A stretch of 64,000 bases of DNA from Aristolochia californica. Taxonomy: Eukaryota; Streptophyta; Magnoliopsida; Piperales; Aristolochiaceae. Positions 39,851 to 51,479 of this stretch are shown here, in pieces. Both the position numbers and the translations under genes were made by a program. Within the stretch, counting starts at the first letter, position 1. Each line of letters begins with the position of its first letter. The notes beneath the pieces were generated by a model. The model saw nothing but the letters and a program-made list of their open reading frames with translations. It did no database searches and was not told the DNA's origin. Where the stretch lies: the NCBI GenBank assembly GCA_029961685.1, contig JARWKL010000002.1:19002908-19066907 (forward strand), in the 5' to 3' direction.

Positions 39851-40238
39851 AGTTTTGTTATCCATGTTAGGGAAATTCAACTAGTACAACCCCTAATAGC
39901 TTGGTGGAATTTTATAAGAAAGAGATTTCTAATTGATCCTAACATGTTTTAAATATGGATATGCATGCTTGAAACATGTTGAAGACGGAAATGACCTAAT
40001 GATCCTAAATTTTCAATTAGTAGAAAAAATTAAATTCGCAAGTTAACGTGCGGTGGGATATTTACCAAAGCCAAACAACCCACTTTTTGCCTATTCAAAA
40101 AAAGCGGACCTAACAATCATAGATCATCGTAAATTTTTTGATCAATTAATGATGTGTAACGGCTATAATTTTTGTTAGAAATGACTTATGGTTTGGGAGT
40201 CAACACTCATTTAAAAATGCATCGCCCCCTCTTTTCCG
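39561..40238 (+). repeat. Reference full-length satellite monomer (678 bp)
   Basis: A well-preserved monomer chosen as a guide to the array. Starting just after a C tract it shows: the ATGATTGCAAAAC box at 39561; TAATATATAAAAAAC near 39575; GGATGTTCAA at 39667-39676 followed by 8 T; a GATAAGGCTAATAGATCAC stretch near 39731; the dyad arms at 39941-39949 and 39972-39980; GTTAACGTGCGGTGGGA from 40042; GATGTGTAACGGCTATAATT near 40151; and a short C tract at 40224-40228. The next monomer begins at 40239. No internal subrepeat is obvious by eye. Confidence 0.9.
39941..39980. other. Conserved 9+9 bp dyad, possible protein-binding site
   Basis: The left arm AACATGTTT (39941-39949) and right arm AAACATGTT (39972-39980) are perfect reverse complements, separated by 22 bp that contain the palindrome ATGCAT. 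The same layout returns in a large share of monomers, with occasional changes in one arm. This one is given as the example. A DNA-binding protein site is only an inference, since no known centromere box was recognised. Confidence 0.6.
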
Positions 40239-40604
40239 ATGATTGCAAAACATAATATATAAAAATCACCGATACTTTTTGGAATTATATCTCTCAAAAT
40301 TTGTCCATTTCCATTTTGGATGTTCAATTTTTTTTTAACTCCAAACTTGAATTTTCACTCTCCCATTTTTCTCCTAAACAAAAAGATAAGGCAAATAGTT
40401 CACAACAAAATGAAAATTTTAGAGTTTATGAATGCAAAAAACAAAAACCTATAATAAATGTAAGTAAAGAAACTTATTTCACGCTCCAAAAATGAACACC
40501 AAAGTTTTATTATCCATGTTTTGGAATTTTAAAAGAAAGAGATTTCAAATTGATCCTAACATGTCTTAAATATGGTTATGCATGCCCAAAATAAGTTGAA
40601 GATT

Positions 40605-40720
40605 CAAATGACCTAATGATCCAAAAATTTCAAAAAGATGCAAATGACCTTATGATCCAAAAATTTCAAGAACTAGAAAAAATTTAATTCTTAAGTTATC
40701 GTGCGGTGGAATATTTACCA
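40605..40720 (+). repeat. Local duplication that copies sequence from the HOR-1 edge
   Basis: GATGCAAATGACC...CCAAAAATTTCAA near 40600-40632 is followed at once by a second copy from 40636. The second copy shares the rare string ACCTTATGATCC, TTTCAAGAACTAG, AATTTAATTCTTAAG and TTATCGTGCGG with 31323-31395, just left of HOR-1. Confidence 0.8.
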
Positions 40721-43578
40721 GAGCCAAACAACCCACTTTTTGCCTATTTACAAAAAGCACACCTAACAATCATAGGTCATCGTAAATGTTTTGATCGATT
40801 AAAGATGTGTAACGGCTATAAATTTTTTTAGAAAGAACTTGTGGTTTGGAAGTCAACTCTCATTTAAAAATGCCTGGCGCCCCCTTTTCCGACAATTGTA
40901 AAACCTAATATATAAAAATCTAAAAGAGTTTACAATCCTTAAAAATCACAGATACTTTTTGGAATTATCTCTCTCAGCATTTGTGCATTTCCATTTTGGA
41001 TGTTCAATTTTTTTTCAAATCCAAATTAGAGTTTTCACACTCCCCTTTTTCTTGTAAACAAAAAGTTAAGGCAAATAGATCGCAAGAAAATGAAAATTTT
41101 ATAGTTGAAGTATGAAAAAAATCAAAAACTACAATAAATATTAGTGAAGAAAATTATTTTACGCACTAAAAATGAACACCAAAGTTTTGTTATCCATGTT
41201 TGGGAAATTCCACTAGTACAACCCCTAATAGCTTGGTGGAATTTTATAAGAAAGAGTTTTCTAATTGATCCTAACAAGTTTTAAATATGGATATGCATGG
41301 CTGAAACATGTTGAAGATGCAAATGACCTAATGATCCAAAAATTTCAAGGTGTAGAAAAAATTAAATTCTCAAGTTAACATGCGGTGGGATATTTACTAG
41401 AGCCAAACAACCCACATTTTTCCTATTTATAGAAAGTGGACCTAACAATCATATATGACCCTAAATGTTTTGATCGATTAATGATTTGTAATGACTATAA
41501 TTTTTGTTAGAAATGACTTATGGTCTGGGAATCAACACTCATTTAAAAATGCCTCGCCCTCACTTTTCCGATGATTGCAAACCCAAATATATTAAAATAT
41601 AAAAGAGTTTAAAATCCTTAAAAATCACAGATACTTTTTAGAATTATATCTCTCAGCATTTGTGCATTTCCGTTTTGGATGTTCAATTTTTTTTCAACAC
41701 CAAAGTTGAATTTTCACTCTGAAATTTTTCTCGTAAACAAAAAGATAAGTCAAACATATCACAACAAAATGAAAGTTTTAGAGTTTATGTATGAAAAAAA
41801 CAAAAAATTATAATAAATATAAGTGAAGAAAATTATTTCACGTAATAAAAATGAACACCAAAGTTTTGTTATCCATGTTGGGAAATTCCACAAGTACAAC
41901 CCCTCATAGCTTGGTGGAATTTTATAAGAAAGAGATTTCTAATTGATCCTAACATGTTTTAAATATAGATATGCATACCTGAAACATGTTGAAGATGCGA
42001 ATGACCTAATGATCCAAAAATTTCAAGGAGTATAAAAAATAAATTCTCAAGTTAACATGCGGTGGGATAGTCACCAGAGCCTAACAACCCAATTTTTGCC
42101 TATTTACAAAATTCGGACCTATTAATCATAGATCATCGTAAATATTTTGATCAATTACTGATGTCTAACAACTATAATTTTAGTTAGAAATGACTTATGG
42201 TGTGGGAGTCACAACATTCAGTTAAAAATGCCTGGCCCCCCCTTTTTCGATGATTGCAAAACCTAATATATAAAACGCCAAAAGAGTTTACAATCCTTTA
42301 AAATCACAAATAATTTTTGGGATTATCTCTCTCAGCATTTGTGCATTTCCATTTTGGATATTCAATTTTTTTTCAAATCCAAAATATGAGTTTTCACTCT
42401 CTCATTTTTCTCGAAAACAAAAAGAAAAAGGCAAATAGAGGACAACGAAATGAAAATATTAGAGTTTAGGTATGCTAAAATTTAAAATCTATAATAAAAG
42501 TAAGTGAAAAAAATTATTTCACGCACTAAAAATGAACACCAGAGTTTTGTTATCCATGTTTGGGAAATTCCACTAGTATTACCGCTAATAGCTTGGTGGA
42601 ATTTTATAAGAAAGAGATTTCAAATTGATCCTAACATGTTTTAAATATGGATATATGTGCCTGAAACATGTTGAAGATGCAAAATGACCTAATGATTCAA
42701 AATTTTCAATGAGTAGAAAAAATTAAATTCTCAAGTTAGTGAGCAGTGGGCTATTTACCAGAGCCAAACAACCCACATATTTACCTATTTACAAAAAGCG
42801 GAACTAACAATCATAGATCATCATAAATGTTTTGATAGAAATGACTTATGGTTTGGGAGTCAACACTCATTTAAAAATGCCTCGCCCCCCCTTTTTCGAT
42901 GATTGGAAAACCTATTATATAAAAATCTAAAAGAGTTTACAATCCTGAAAAATCACAAATACTTTTTGGAATTATATCTCTCAGCATTTTTGCCTTTCCA
43001 TTTTGGTTGTTCAATTTTTTTTTCAACTCCAAACTTGAATTTTCACTCTCCCATTTTTCTCGTAAACAAAAATATAAGTCAAATAGATCGCAACTAAATG
43101 AAAATTTTGAGTTTAAGTATGCAAAAAATTGAAAACTATAATAAATGTAAGTGAAGAAAATTATTTCACGCACTAAAAATTAACACCAAAGTTTTGTTAT
43201 CCTTGTTTGGGAAATTCCACTAGTACAACCCCTAATAGCTTGGTGGAATTTGATAAGAAAACGATTTCAAATTGATCCTAACATGTTTTAAATATGGATA
43301 TGCATGCCTGAAACATGTTGAAGATCCAAAAACACCTAGTGAACCAAAAATTTAGAAAAGAAAAAAATTAAATTCTCCAGTTAACGTGCGGGGGGGATAT
43401 TTACTAGAGCCAAACAACCACTTTTTGCCTATTTACAAAAAGCGGACCTAACAATCATAGATCATCGTAAATATTTTGATCGATTAATGATGTATAATGG
43501 CTTTAATGTTTTTTAGAAATGACTTATGGTTTGGTGGTCAACACTCATTTAAAAATGCCTCGTCCCAACTTTTTTATG

Positions 43579-44020
43579 ATTGCAAAACCAAATATATAAA
43601 AATCTAAAAGAGTTTATAATCCTTAAAAATCATAGATACTTTTTGGAATTATATCTCTCAGCATTTGTGCATTTCCATTTTGGATGTTCAAATTTTTTTC
43701 AACTCCAAACTTGAATTTTCACTCTCCCATTTCTCTCGTAAAAAAAAAGAAATGGAAAATAGATCGCACCAAAATGAAAATTTTGAGTTTATGTATGCAA
43801 AAAATTGAAAAATATAATAAATATAAGTAAAAAAAATTATTTCACCCACTAAAAATGAACACCAAAGTTTTGTTATCCTTGTTTGGGAAATTCCACTAGT
43901 ACAACCCCTAATAGGTTGGTGGAATTTTATAAGAAAGAGATTTCAAATTTTTGTTAGAAATGACTTATGGTTTGGTAGTCAACACTCAGTTAAAAATGCC
44001 TCGCCCCCCCTTTCCCGATG
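43579..44020 (+). repeat. Truncated monomer, ~235 bp missing
   Basis: At about 43945-43951, GAGATTTCAAATT joins TTTGTTAGAAATGAC. The parent sites share AATT. The dyad, the GTTAACGTGCGG box and the GATCGATTAATG box are lost. Spacing is 442 bp. Confidence 0.9.
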
Positions 44021-45289
44021 ATTGCTAAACCTAATATATAAAAAGCTAAAAGAGTTTAGAATCCTTTAAAATCATAGATACGTTTTTGAATTATCTCTCT
44101 CAGCATTTGTGCATTTCCATTTTGGATGTTCAATTTGTTTTCAAATCCAAAATTGATTTTTTACTCTCCCATTTATCTTGAAAACAAAAAGATAAGGAAA
44201 ATAGATGAGAACAAAATTAAAATTTCAGAGTTTATCTATGCAAAAAACAAAAAAACTAGAATAAATATAAGTGAAGAAAAATTTTTCACGCACTAAAAAT
44301 GAACACTAAAGTTTTGCTATCCATGTTTGAAAAAATCCACTAGTACAACCCCTAATAGCTTGGTGGAATTATATAAGATAGAGACTTCTAATTGATCCTA
44401 ACATGTTTTAAATATGGATATGCATGCCTGATACATGTTGAAGTTGCAAATGACCTAATGATCCAAAAACTTCAAGGAGTAGAAAACATTAAATTCTCAA
44501 GTTAACGTGCGGAGGGATAGTTACTAGAGCCAAACAACTATGTTTTTGTCTATTTCCTAAAAGCAGACCTATCAATCATAGATCATTGTAAATTTTTTGA
44601 TCGATTAATGATGTGAGAGCTATAATTTTTGTTAGAAATGACTTATGGTTTGGTAGTCCATATTCAGTTAAAAATGGCTCGGTCCCCCTTTTCTGATGAT
44701 TGCAAAACCTAATATATAAAAAGCTAAAAGAGTTTAGAATCCTTTAAAATCACATGTACATTTTGGAATTATCTCTCTCAGCATTTGTGCATTTCCATTT
44801 TGCATGTTCTATTTTTTTTCAAATCCAAACTTGATTTTTCACTCTCCCATTTATCTCGAAAACAAAAAGATAAGGCAAATAGATGACAACAAAATGAAAA
44901 TTTTAGAGTTTATGTACGCAAAATATCAAAAACTATAATAAAAGTACGTGAAGAAAATTATTTAACGCACTAAAAATGAACACTAAAGTTATGTTATCCA
45001 TGTTTCGGAAATTCCACTAGTATAACCCCTAATAGCTTGGTGGAATTTTATAAGAAAGAGATTTCAAATTGATCCTAACATGTTTTAAATATGGATATGC
45101 GTGCCTGAAACTTGTTGAAGATGCATAATGTCCTTATGATCCAAAAATTTCAAGGAGTAGAAAAAAGTAAATTCTCAAGTTAATGTGCGGTGGGATATTT
45201 ACCAGAACCAAACAACACACTTTTTGCCTATTTACAAAAAGAGAACCTAACAATCATAGATCAACGTAAATATTTCGATCGATCAATGA

Positions 45290-45320
45290 TGTGGAATGGC
45301 TCTAATATTTTTTTCAACTC
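45290..45320 (+). repeat. Deletion junction removing C tract and landmark, ~180 bp
   Basis: GGAATGGCTCTAAT passes into ATTTTTTTCAACTCC: the AATTTTT of the TATAATTTTTG box is joined to the T run after GGATGTTCAA. Confidence 0.88.
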
Positions 45321-46319
45321 CAAACTTGAATTTTCCCTCTCCTATTTTTCTCGTAAACAAAAAGATAAGGGAAATAGATCAATACAAAATGAAAATTTTA
45401 GAGTTTATGTATGGAAAAACTTAAAAACTATAATTAATTTAAGTGAAGATAATTATTTCACGCACTTAAAATGAACACCAAAGTTTTGTTATCCATGCTT
45501 GCGAAATTCCACTAGTAGAACCCGTAATAGCTTGGAGTAATTTTATAAGATAGAGATTTAAAATTGATCCTAACATGTTTTAAATATGGATATGCGTGCC
45601 TAAAACATGTTTCAAATGCAAAATGACCTAATGATCCAAAAAAATTAAGGAGTAGAAAAAATCAAATTCTCAAGTTAACGTGCGGTGAGATATTTACCAG
45701 TGCCAAACAACCCACTTTTTGCCTATTTACAAAAAGTGGACCAAACTATCATAGATTTCATCAATGTTTTGATCGATTAATGATGTGTAATGGCTATAAT
45801 TTTTGTTAGAAATGACTTATGGTTTGGGAGTCAACACTCAGTTAAAAATGCCTCGCCCCCCTTTTTCGACGATTGCGAAAACCTAATATATAAAAAACTA
45901 AAAGATTTTACAATCCTTAAAAATCTTAGATACTTTTTGGAATTATATCTCTAAGCATTTTTGCATTTCCATTTTGTATGTTCAATTTTTTTCAACTCCA
46001 AACCTGAATTTTCTCACTCCCAATCTTATAGTAAACAAAAAGATAAGGCAAATAAATCAATAAAAAATAAAAAATTTAGAGTTTATGTACGCAAAAAATT
46101 GAAAAGTTTAAAAAATGTAACTGAAGAAAATTATTTAATGCACTCAAAATGAAAACCAAAGTTTTTTTATCCTTGTTTAGGAAATTCCACTAGTACAACC
46201 CCTAATAGCTTGGTGGATTTTATAAGAATGAAATTTCTTATTGATCCTAACTTGTTTTAAATATGGATATGCATGCCTGAAACATGTGGAAGATGCAAAT
46301 AACCTAATGATCCAAAATT

Positions 46320-46510
46320 TTCAAGGAGCAAACAATCGAGTTTTTGTCTATTTACAAAAAGCGGACCAAACAATCTTAGATCATCATAAATGTTTTGATC
46401 GATTAATGATGTGTAATGGCAATAATTGTAGTTAGAAATGACTTGTGTTTTGCGAGTCAACTTTTCAATTAAAAAATCACAGATACTTTTTTGAAAAATC
46501 ATAGATACTT
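46320..46510 (+). repeat. Monomer with two junctions
   Basis: Near 46327-46332, TTCAAGGAGC joins AAACAATCGAG. Near 46466-46500 the C-tract slot is missing and an AAAATCACAGATACTTTTTT stretch is followed at once by a second AAAATCATAGATAC copy. Together about 125 bp are lost across two monomer lengths. Confidence 0.85.
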
Positions 46511-47758
46511 TTTTGAATTATCTCTCTCAGCATCTAGGCATTTCCATTTTGGATGTACAATTTGTTTTCAAATGCAAAGTTGAGTTTTCAGTCATCCATT
46601 TTTCTCGTAAACAAAAAGATAAGGCAAATTGATCGCAACAAAATGAAATTTATTAGTTTATGTATGTAAAAAATTGAAAAATATAATAAATGTAAGTGAA
46701 GAAAATTATTTCACGCACTAAAAATGAACACCAATGTTTTGTTATCCATGTTTGGCAAATTCCACTTGTACAACCCCTAATAGCTTGGTGGAATTTTATA
46801 AGAAAGAGATTTCTAATTGATCCGAACATGTTTTAATTAAGGATATGCATCCCTAAAACATGTTGAAGATGCAAATGACCTAATGGTCCAAAATATTCAA
46901 GGAGTTGAAAAAATTAAATTCTCAAGTTAACGTGCGGTGGGATATTTAGAGCCAAACAAGCCACTTTTTGCTTACTTCCAAAAAGTGGAGCTAACAATCA
47001 TAGATCATCGTAAAGATATTGGTCAATTATTGATGTCTAATGGTTATAATTTTTGTTCGAAATTACTTATGGTTTGGGAGTCAATATCTCCCCACCCGAT
47101 GATTCCAAAACCTAATATATTAAAAACTAAAAGCGTTTACAATCCATCAAAATCACAGATACTTTTTGGAATGATCTCTCTCAGCATTTGTACATTTCCA
47201 TTTTGGATATTATATTTTTTTCAAATCCAAACTTGAGTTTTCACACTCCCTTTTTTTTCTGATAAACAAAAAGATAAGGCAAATACATCACAACAAAATG
47301 AAAATTTTATAGTTTATGTATGCAAAAAATTGAAATCTATAATAAATGTAAGTGAAGAAAATTATTTCATGCACTAAAAATGAACACCGAAGTTTTCTTA
47401 TCCTTGTTTGGGAAATTCCACTAGTACAACCCCTAATAGCTTGGTGGAATTTTATAAGAAAGAGATTTCTAATTGATCTTAACATGTTTTAAAGATGTTG
47501 AACGTGCAACTGACCTAATGATGCAAAAATTTTGAGTAGAAAAAATTAAATTCTCAAGATAACGGGCTGTGGAATATTTACCAGAGCCAAACAACCCAAT
47601 TTTTGCCTATTTATAAAAAGTGGACCTTACAATCATTGTTCATCATAAATTTTTTGATCAGTTAATGATGTGTAACGGCTATAATTTTTGTTGGAAATGA
47701 CTTATGGTTTGGGAGTCAACACTCAGTTAAAAATACCTCGCCCCCCACCCCCTCCCCT

Positions 47759-47780
47759 CCCCCCCCCCCCCCCGCCCCCC
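47759..47780 (+). repeat. C tract, 15 nt, with interrupted flanks
   Basis: Fifteen C, a G and six C. Upstream, from 47741, C runs are broken by single A and T bases. Confidence 0.94.
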
Positions 47781-48457
47781 TTTTCTGACCATTTTTCAAA
47801 ACCAAATATATAAAAAACTAAAAGAGTTTACAATCCTTAAAAATCCCAGATAGTTTTTGGAATTATCTCTCTCAGCATTAGTGCATTTCCATTTTGGATG
47901 TTCAATTTTTTTTCAAATCCAAACTTGAGTTTTCATTCTCCCTTTTTTCTCGTAAACAAAAAGATAAGGTAAAAAGATCACAATAAAAAAAAGTTTAGAG
48001 TTTATGTAGGAAAAAAATCAAAAACTACGAGAAATGTAAGTGAAGAAAATTATTTCACGCACTAAAACTGAACACCAAAGTTTTGTTAACCATGTTTAGG
48101 AAGTGCCACTAGTACATCCCCTAATAGCGTGGTGCAATTTTATAAGAAAATGATTTCTAATTGATCCTAACATGTTTTAAATATGGATATGAATGCTTGA
48201 AACATGTTGAAGAAGCCAATGACCTAATGATACAAAAATTGCAAGGAGTAGAAAAAATTAAATTCTCAAGTTAACGTGCGGTGGGATATTTACTAGAGCC
48301 AAGCAATCCACTTTTTTCTTATTTACAAAAAGTAGACCTAACAGTCATAGATCATAGTAAAAGTTTTCATCCATTAATTATGTGTCACAGCTGTAATTTT
48401 TGTTAGAAATGACTTATGGTTAGGGAGTCAACAATTAGTTACAACTGCCTTCCACCA

Positions 48458-48477
48458 CCCCCCCCCCCCCCCCCCCC
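48458..48477 (+). repeat. C tract, 20 nt
   Basis: Twenty C after CCTTCCACCA, in the variable slot. The following TGATTGC box is changed to TATTGG. Confidence 0.95.
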
Positions 48478-49151
48478 TGTCTTTTCCTAATATTGGAAAA
48501 CCTAATATATAATAAAATAAGGGAGTTTAAAATCCTTAAAAATCACATATACTTTATGCAATTATCTCTCTCTGCATTTGTGCATTTCAATTTTGGATGT
48601 TCAATTTTTTTTCAAATCCAAACTTGAGTTGTCACTCTCTATTTTTTCTCGTAAACAAAAAGATAAGGCAATTACATCACAACAAAATGAAAGTTTTAGA
48701 GTTTATGTATGCAAAAAATAAAAAACTACAATAAATTTAAGTGAAGAAAATTATTTCATGCAGAAAAAATGAACACCAAAGTTTTGTTATCCATGTTTGG
48801 GAAATTCCTCCAGTACAACCCCAAATAGCTTGGTGGATTTTTTTAAGAAATAGATTTCTTATTGATCCTAACATGTTTTAAATATGGATATGCATGCCTG
48901 AAACATGTTGAAGATGCAAATGACCTAATGATCCAAACATTTCAAGGAGTAGAAAAAATTAAATTCTTAAGTTAACGTGCGGTGGGATAGTTACTAAAGC
49001 CAAACAACCCACTTTTTGCCTATATACAAAAAGTAGACCTATCAATCATAGATCACTGTAAATGTTTTAAACGATTAATGATGTATAACGGCTATAATTT
49101 TTATTTGCAATTACTTATGGTTTGGGAGTCAACACTCAGTTAAAAATGACT

Positions 49152-49175
49152 CCCCCCCCCGCCCCCCCCCCCCCC
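49152..49175 (+). repeat. C tract, 9+14 nt
   Basis: Nine C, a G, fourteen C, in the variable slot before TCCACCTTTTCCGATG. Confidence 0.95.
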
Positions 49176-49549
49176 TCCACCTTTTCCGATGATTGCAAAA
49201 CCTAATATATAAAAAACTAAAATAGTTTACAATCCTTAAAAATCACAGATACTTTTTGGAATTATCTCCTTCAGCATTTGGGCATTTCCATTTTGGATGT
49301 TCAATTTTTTTTTAAATCCAAACTTGAGTTTTCACTCTCGCATTTTTCTCGAAAACAAAAAGATATGGTTAATAGAAAACAACAAAATGAAAATTTTAAA
49401 GTTTATGTATGCAAAAAATTGAAAACTATAATGAAAGTAAGTGAAGAAAATTATTTCACGCACTAAAAATGAACACCAAAGTTTTGTTATCCATGTTTGG
49501 GAAATTCCACTAGTATAACCCCAAGTAGATTAGTGGAATTTTATAAGAA

Positions 49550-49575
49550 AGAGATTTCAAATTTTCAAGTTAATG
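49550..49575 (+). repeat. Deletion junction, ~100 bp missing
   Basis: GAGATTTCAAATT joins TTCAAGTTAATGTGC near 49561-49566, dropping the dyad. It uses the same left-hand site as the junction near 43945. Confidence 0.87.
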
Positions 49576-49849
49576 TGCAATGGGATATTTACAAAAGCCA
49601 AACAACCCACTTTTTGCCTATTTACAGAAAGCGGATCTAACAATCATAGATCATCATAAATGTTTTGATCGATTAATGATGTGTCATGGCTATAATTTTT
49701 GTTACAAATGACTTATGGTTTGGGAGTCAACACTCAGTTAAAAATGCCTCGCCCCTCCTTTTCCGATGATTAAAAAACCTAATATAAATAAAACTAAATT
49801 AGTTTACAATCCTTAAAAATCATAGATACTTTTTGGAATTATCTTTATC

Positions 49850-50423
49850 AACATTTGTGCATATCCATTTTGGATGTTCAATTTTTTTTCAAATCCAAAG
49901 TTGAGTTTTCACACTCCCATTTTTCTCATAAACAAAAATATAAGGCAAATAGATCACAACAAAATGAAAATTTTAGAGTTTATGTATGCAAAAAACTGAA
50001 AACTATAATAAATGTAAGTGAAGAAAATTATTTCACTCACTAAAATGAACACCAAAGTTTTGTTATCCATGTTTGGGAAATTCCACTAGTACAACCCCTA
50101 ATTGCTTGGTGGAATTTTATAAGCAAGAGATTTCTAATTGATCTTAACATGTTTTAAAGATGGATAAGGATGCCTAAAACATGTTGAAGATACAAGTGAC
50201 CTAATGATCAAAAAATTTAAAAGAGTAGAAAAAATTAAATTCGCAAGTTAACGTGCGGAGGGATATTTAGAGCCAAACTACCCACTTTTTGCTTATTTAC
50301 AAAAAGCGGACCTAACAATCATAGATCATCGTAAAGGTTTTGATCGATTAATGATGTGTAACGGCTATAATTTTTTTTAGAAATGACTTCTGGTTTGGGA
50401 GTCAATACATAGTTAAAAAAGCC

Positions 50424-50461
<38 letters not shown>

Positions 50462-51430
50462 CCCTCTCCCTTTTTTCGATGATTGAAAAACCTAATATGT
50501 TAAAAAAATAGAAGAGTTCAATCCTTCAAAATCATAGATACTTTTTGGAATTATCACTCTCAGCATTTATGCATTTCCAATTTGGATGTTCAATTTTTTT
50601 CAAATCCAAACTTGAGCTCCCATTTTCCTCACAAACATAAAGATAAGGCAAATAGATCACAACAAAATGAAAAATTTATAGTTTGTGAATGCAAAAAATT
50701 GAAAACTATAAAAAATGTGAGTGAAGAATATTATGTCACACACTAAAATCTGAACACCAAAGTTTTGTTACCCATGTTTGGGAACTTCCACTAGTACAAC
50801 CCCTAATAGCTTGGTGGAATTTTATAAGAAAGAGATTTCTAATTGATCCTAACATGTTTTAAAGATGGATATGCATGCCTGAAACATGTTGAAGATGCAA
50901 AAGACCTAATGATCCAAAATTTTAGAGGAGTAGAAAAAATTAATTCTCAAGTTAACGTGCGGTGGGATATTTACCACAGCTAAACAACCAAGTTTTTGCC
51001 TATTCACAAAAAGCAAACCTCACAATCATAAATCATCGTAAATGTTTTGATCGATTAATTATGTGTAACGGCAACAATTTTTGTTAGAAATGACTTGTGG
51101 TTTGGGAGTCAACACTTAGTTAAAAATGCCTCGCCCCCCCTTTTCCGATGATTGCAAAACATAATATATAAAAAACTAAAACAATTTAAAATCCTGAAAA
51201 ATCACAGATATAATTTTCAATTATCTCTCTTAGCATTTGTGCATTTCCATTTTGGATGTTCAATTTTTTTTCAAATTTAAAGTTGAGTTTTCACTCTCCC
51301 ATTTTTCTGGTAAACAAAAAGATAAGGTTAATAGATCACAACTAATTGAAAAATTTAGAGTTTATGTATGCAAAAAATTGGAAACTTTAATAAATGAAAA
51401 TGAAGGAAATTATTTCATGCACTAAAATGA
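49850..51430 (+). repeat. Duplicated multi-monomer block, right copy (partner 37.56-39.85 kb)
   Basis: It follows the left copy variant by variant: CCAAAGTTGAG near 49895, CACTCACTAAAATGAAC near 50034, GATATTTAGAGCC near 50261, GAGTTCAATCCTTC near 50514, CCATTTTCCTCA near 50619, CCTCACAATCATAAA near 51017 and GAAGGAAATTATTTCATGC near 51402. It is one monomer shorter. A weaker relative with the GATATTTAGAGCC variant is at 46.5-47.1 kb. Confidence 0.75.
50425..50458 (+). repeat. C tract, 34 nt
   Basis: Thirty-four C, then a short CT-rich tail. The matching slot in the partner block near 38826 is only CCCCC CTCCC-like, so the length changed after the block was copied. Confidence 0.96.
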
Positions 51431-51479
51431 ACACCAAAGTTTTGTTATCCATGTTTGGGAAATTCTCCTAGTACAACCC

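Noticed and set aside
45190..45324. Recurrent + strand frame reading GYLPEPNN...FAYLQKADLTIIDHRK (GTG start)
   Set aside because: It looks protein-like and is shared by many monomers, but it is only about 60 codons, begins at a GTG inside the GTGCGGTGGGA box and stops at the TTTTTGTTAG box. The CpG-decay changes alter its residues without restraint.
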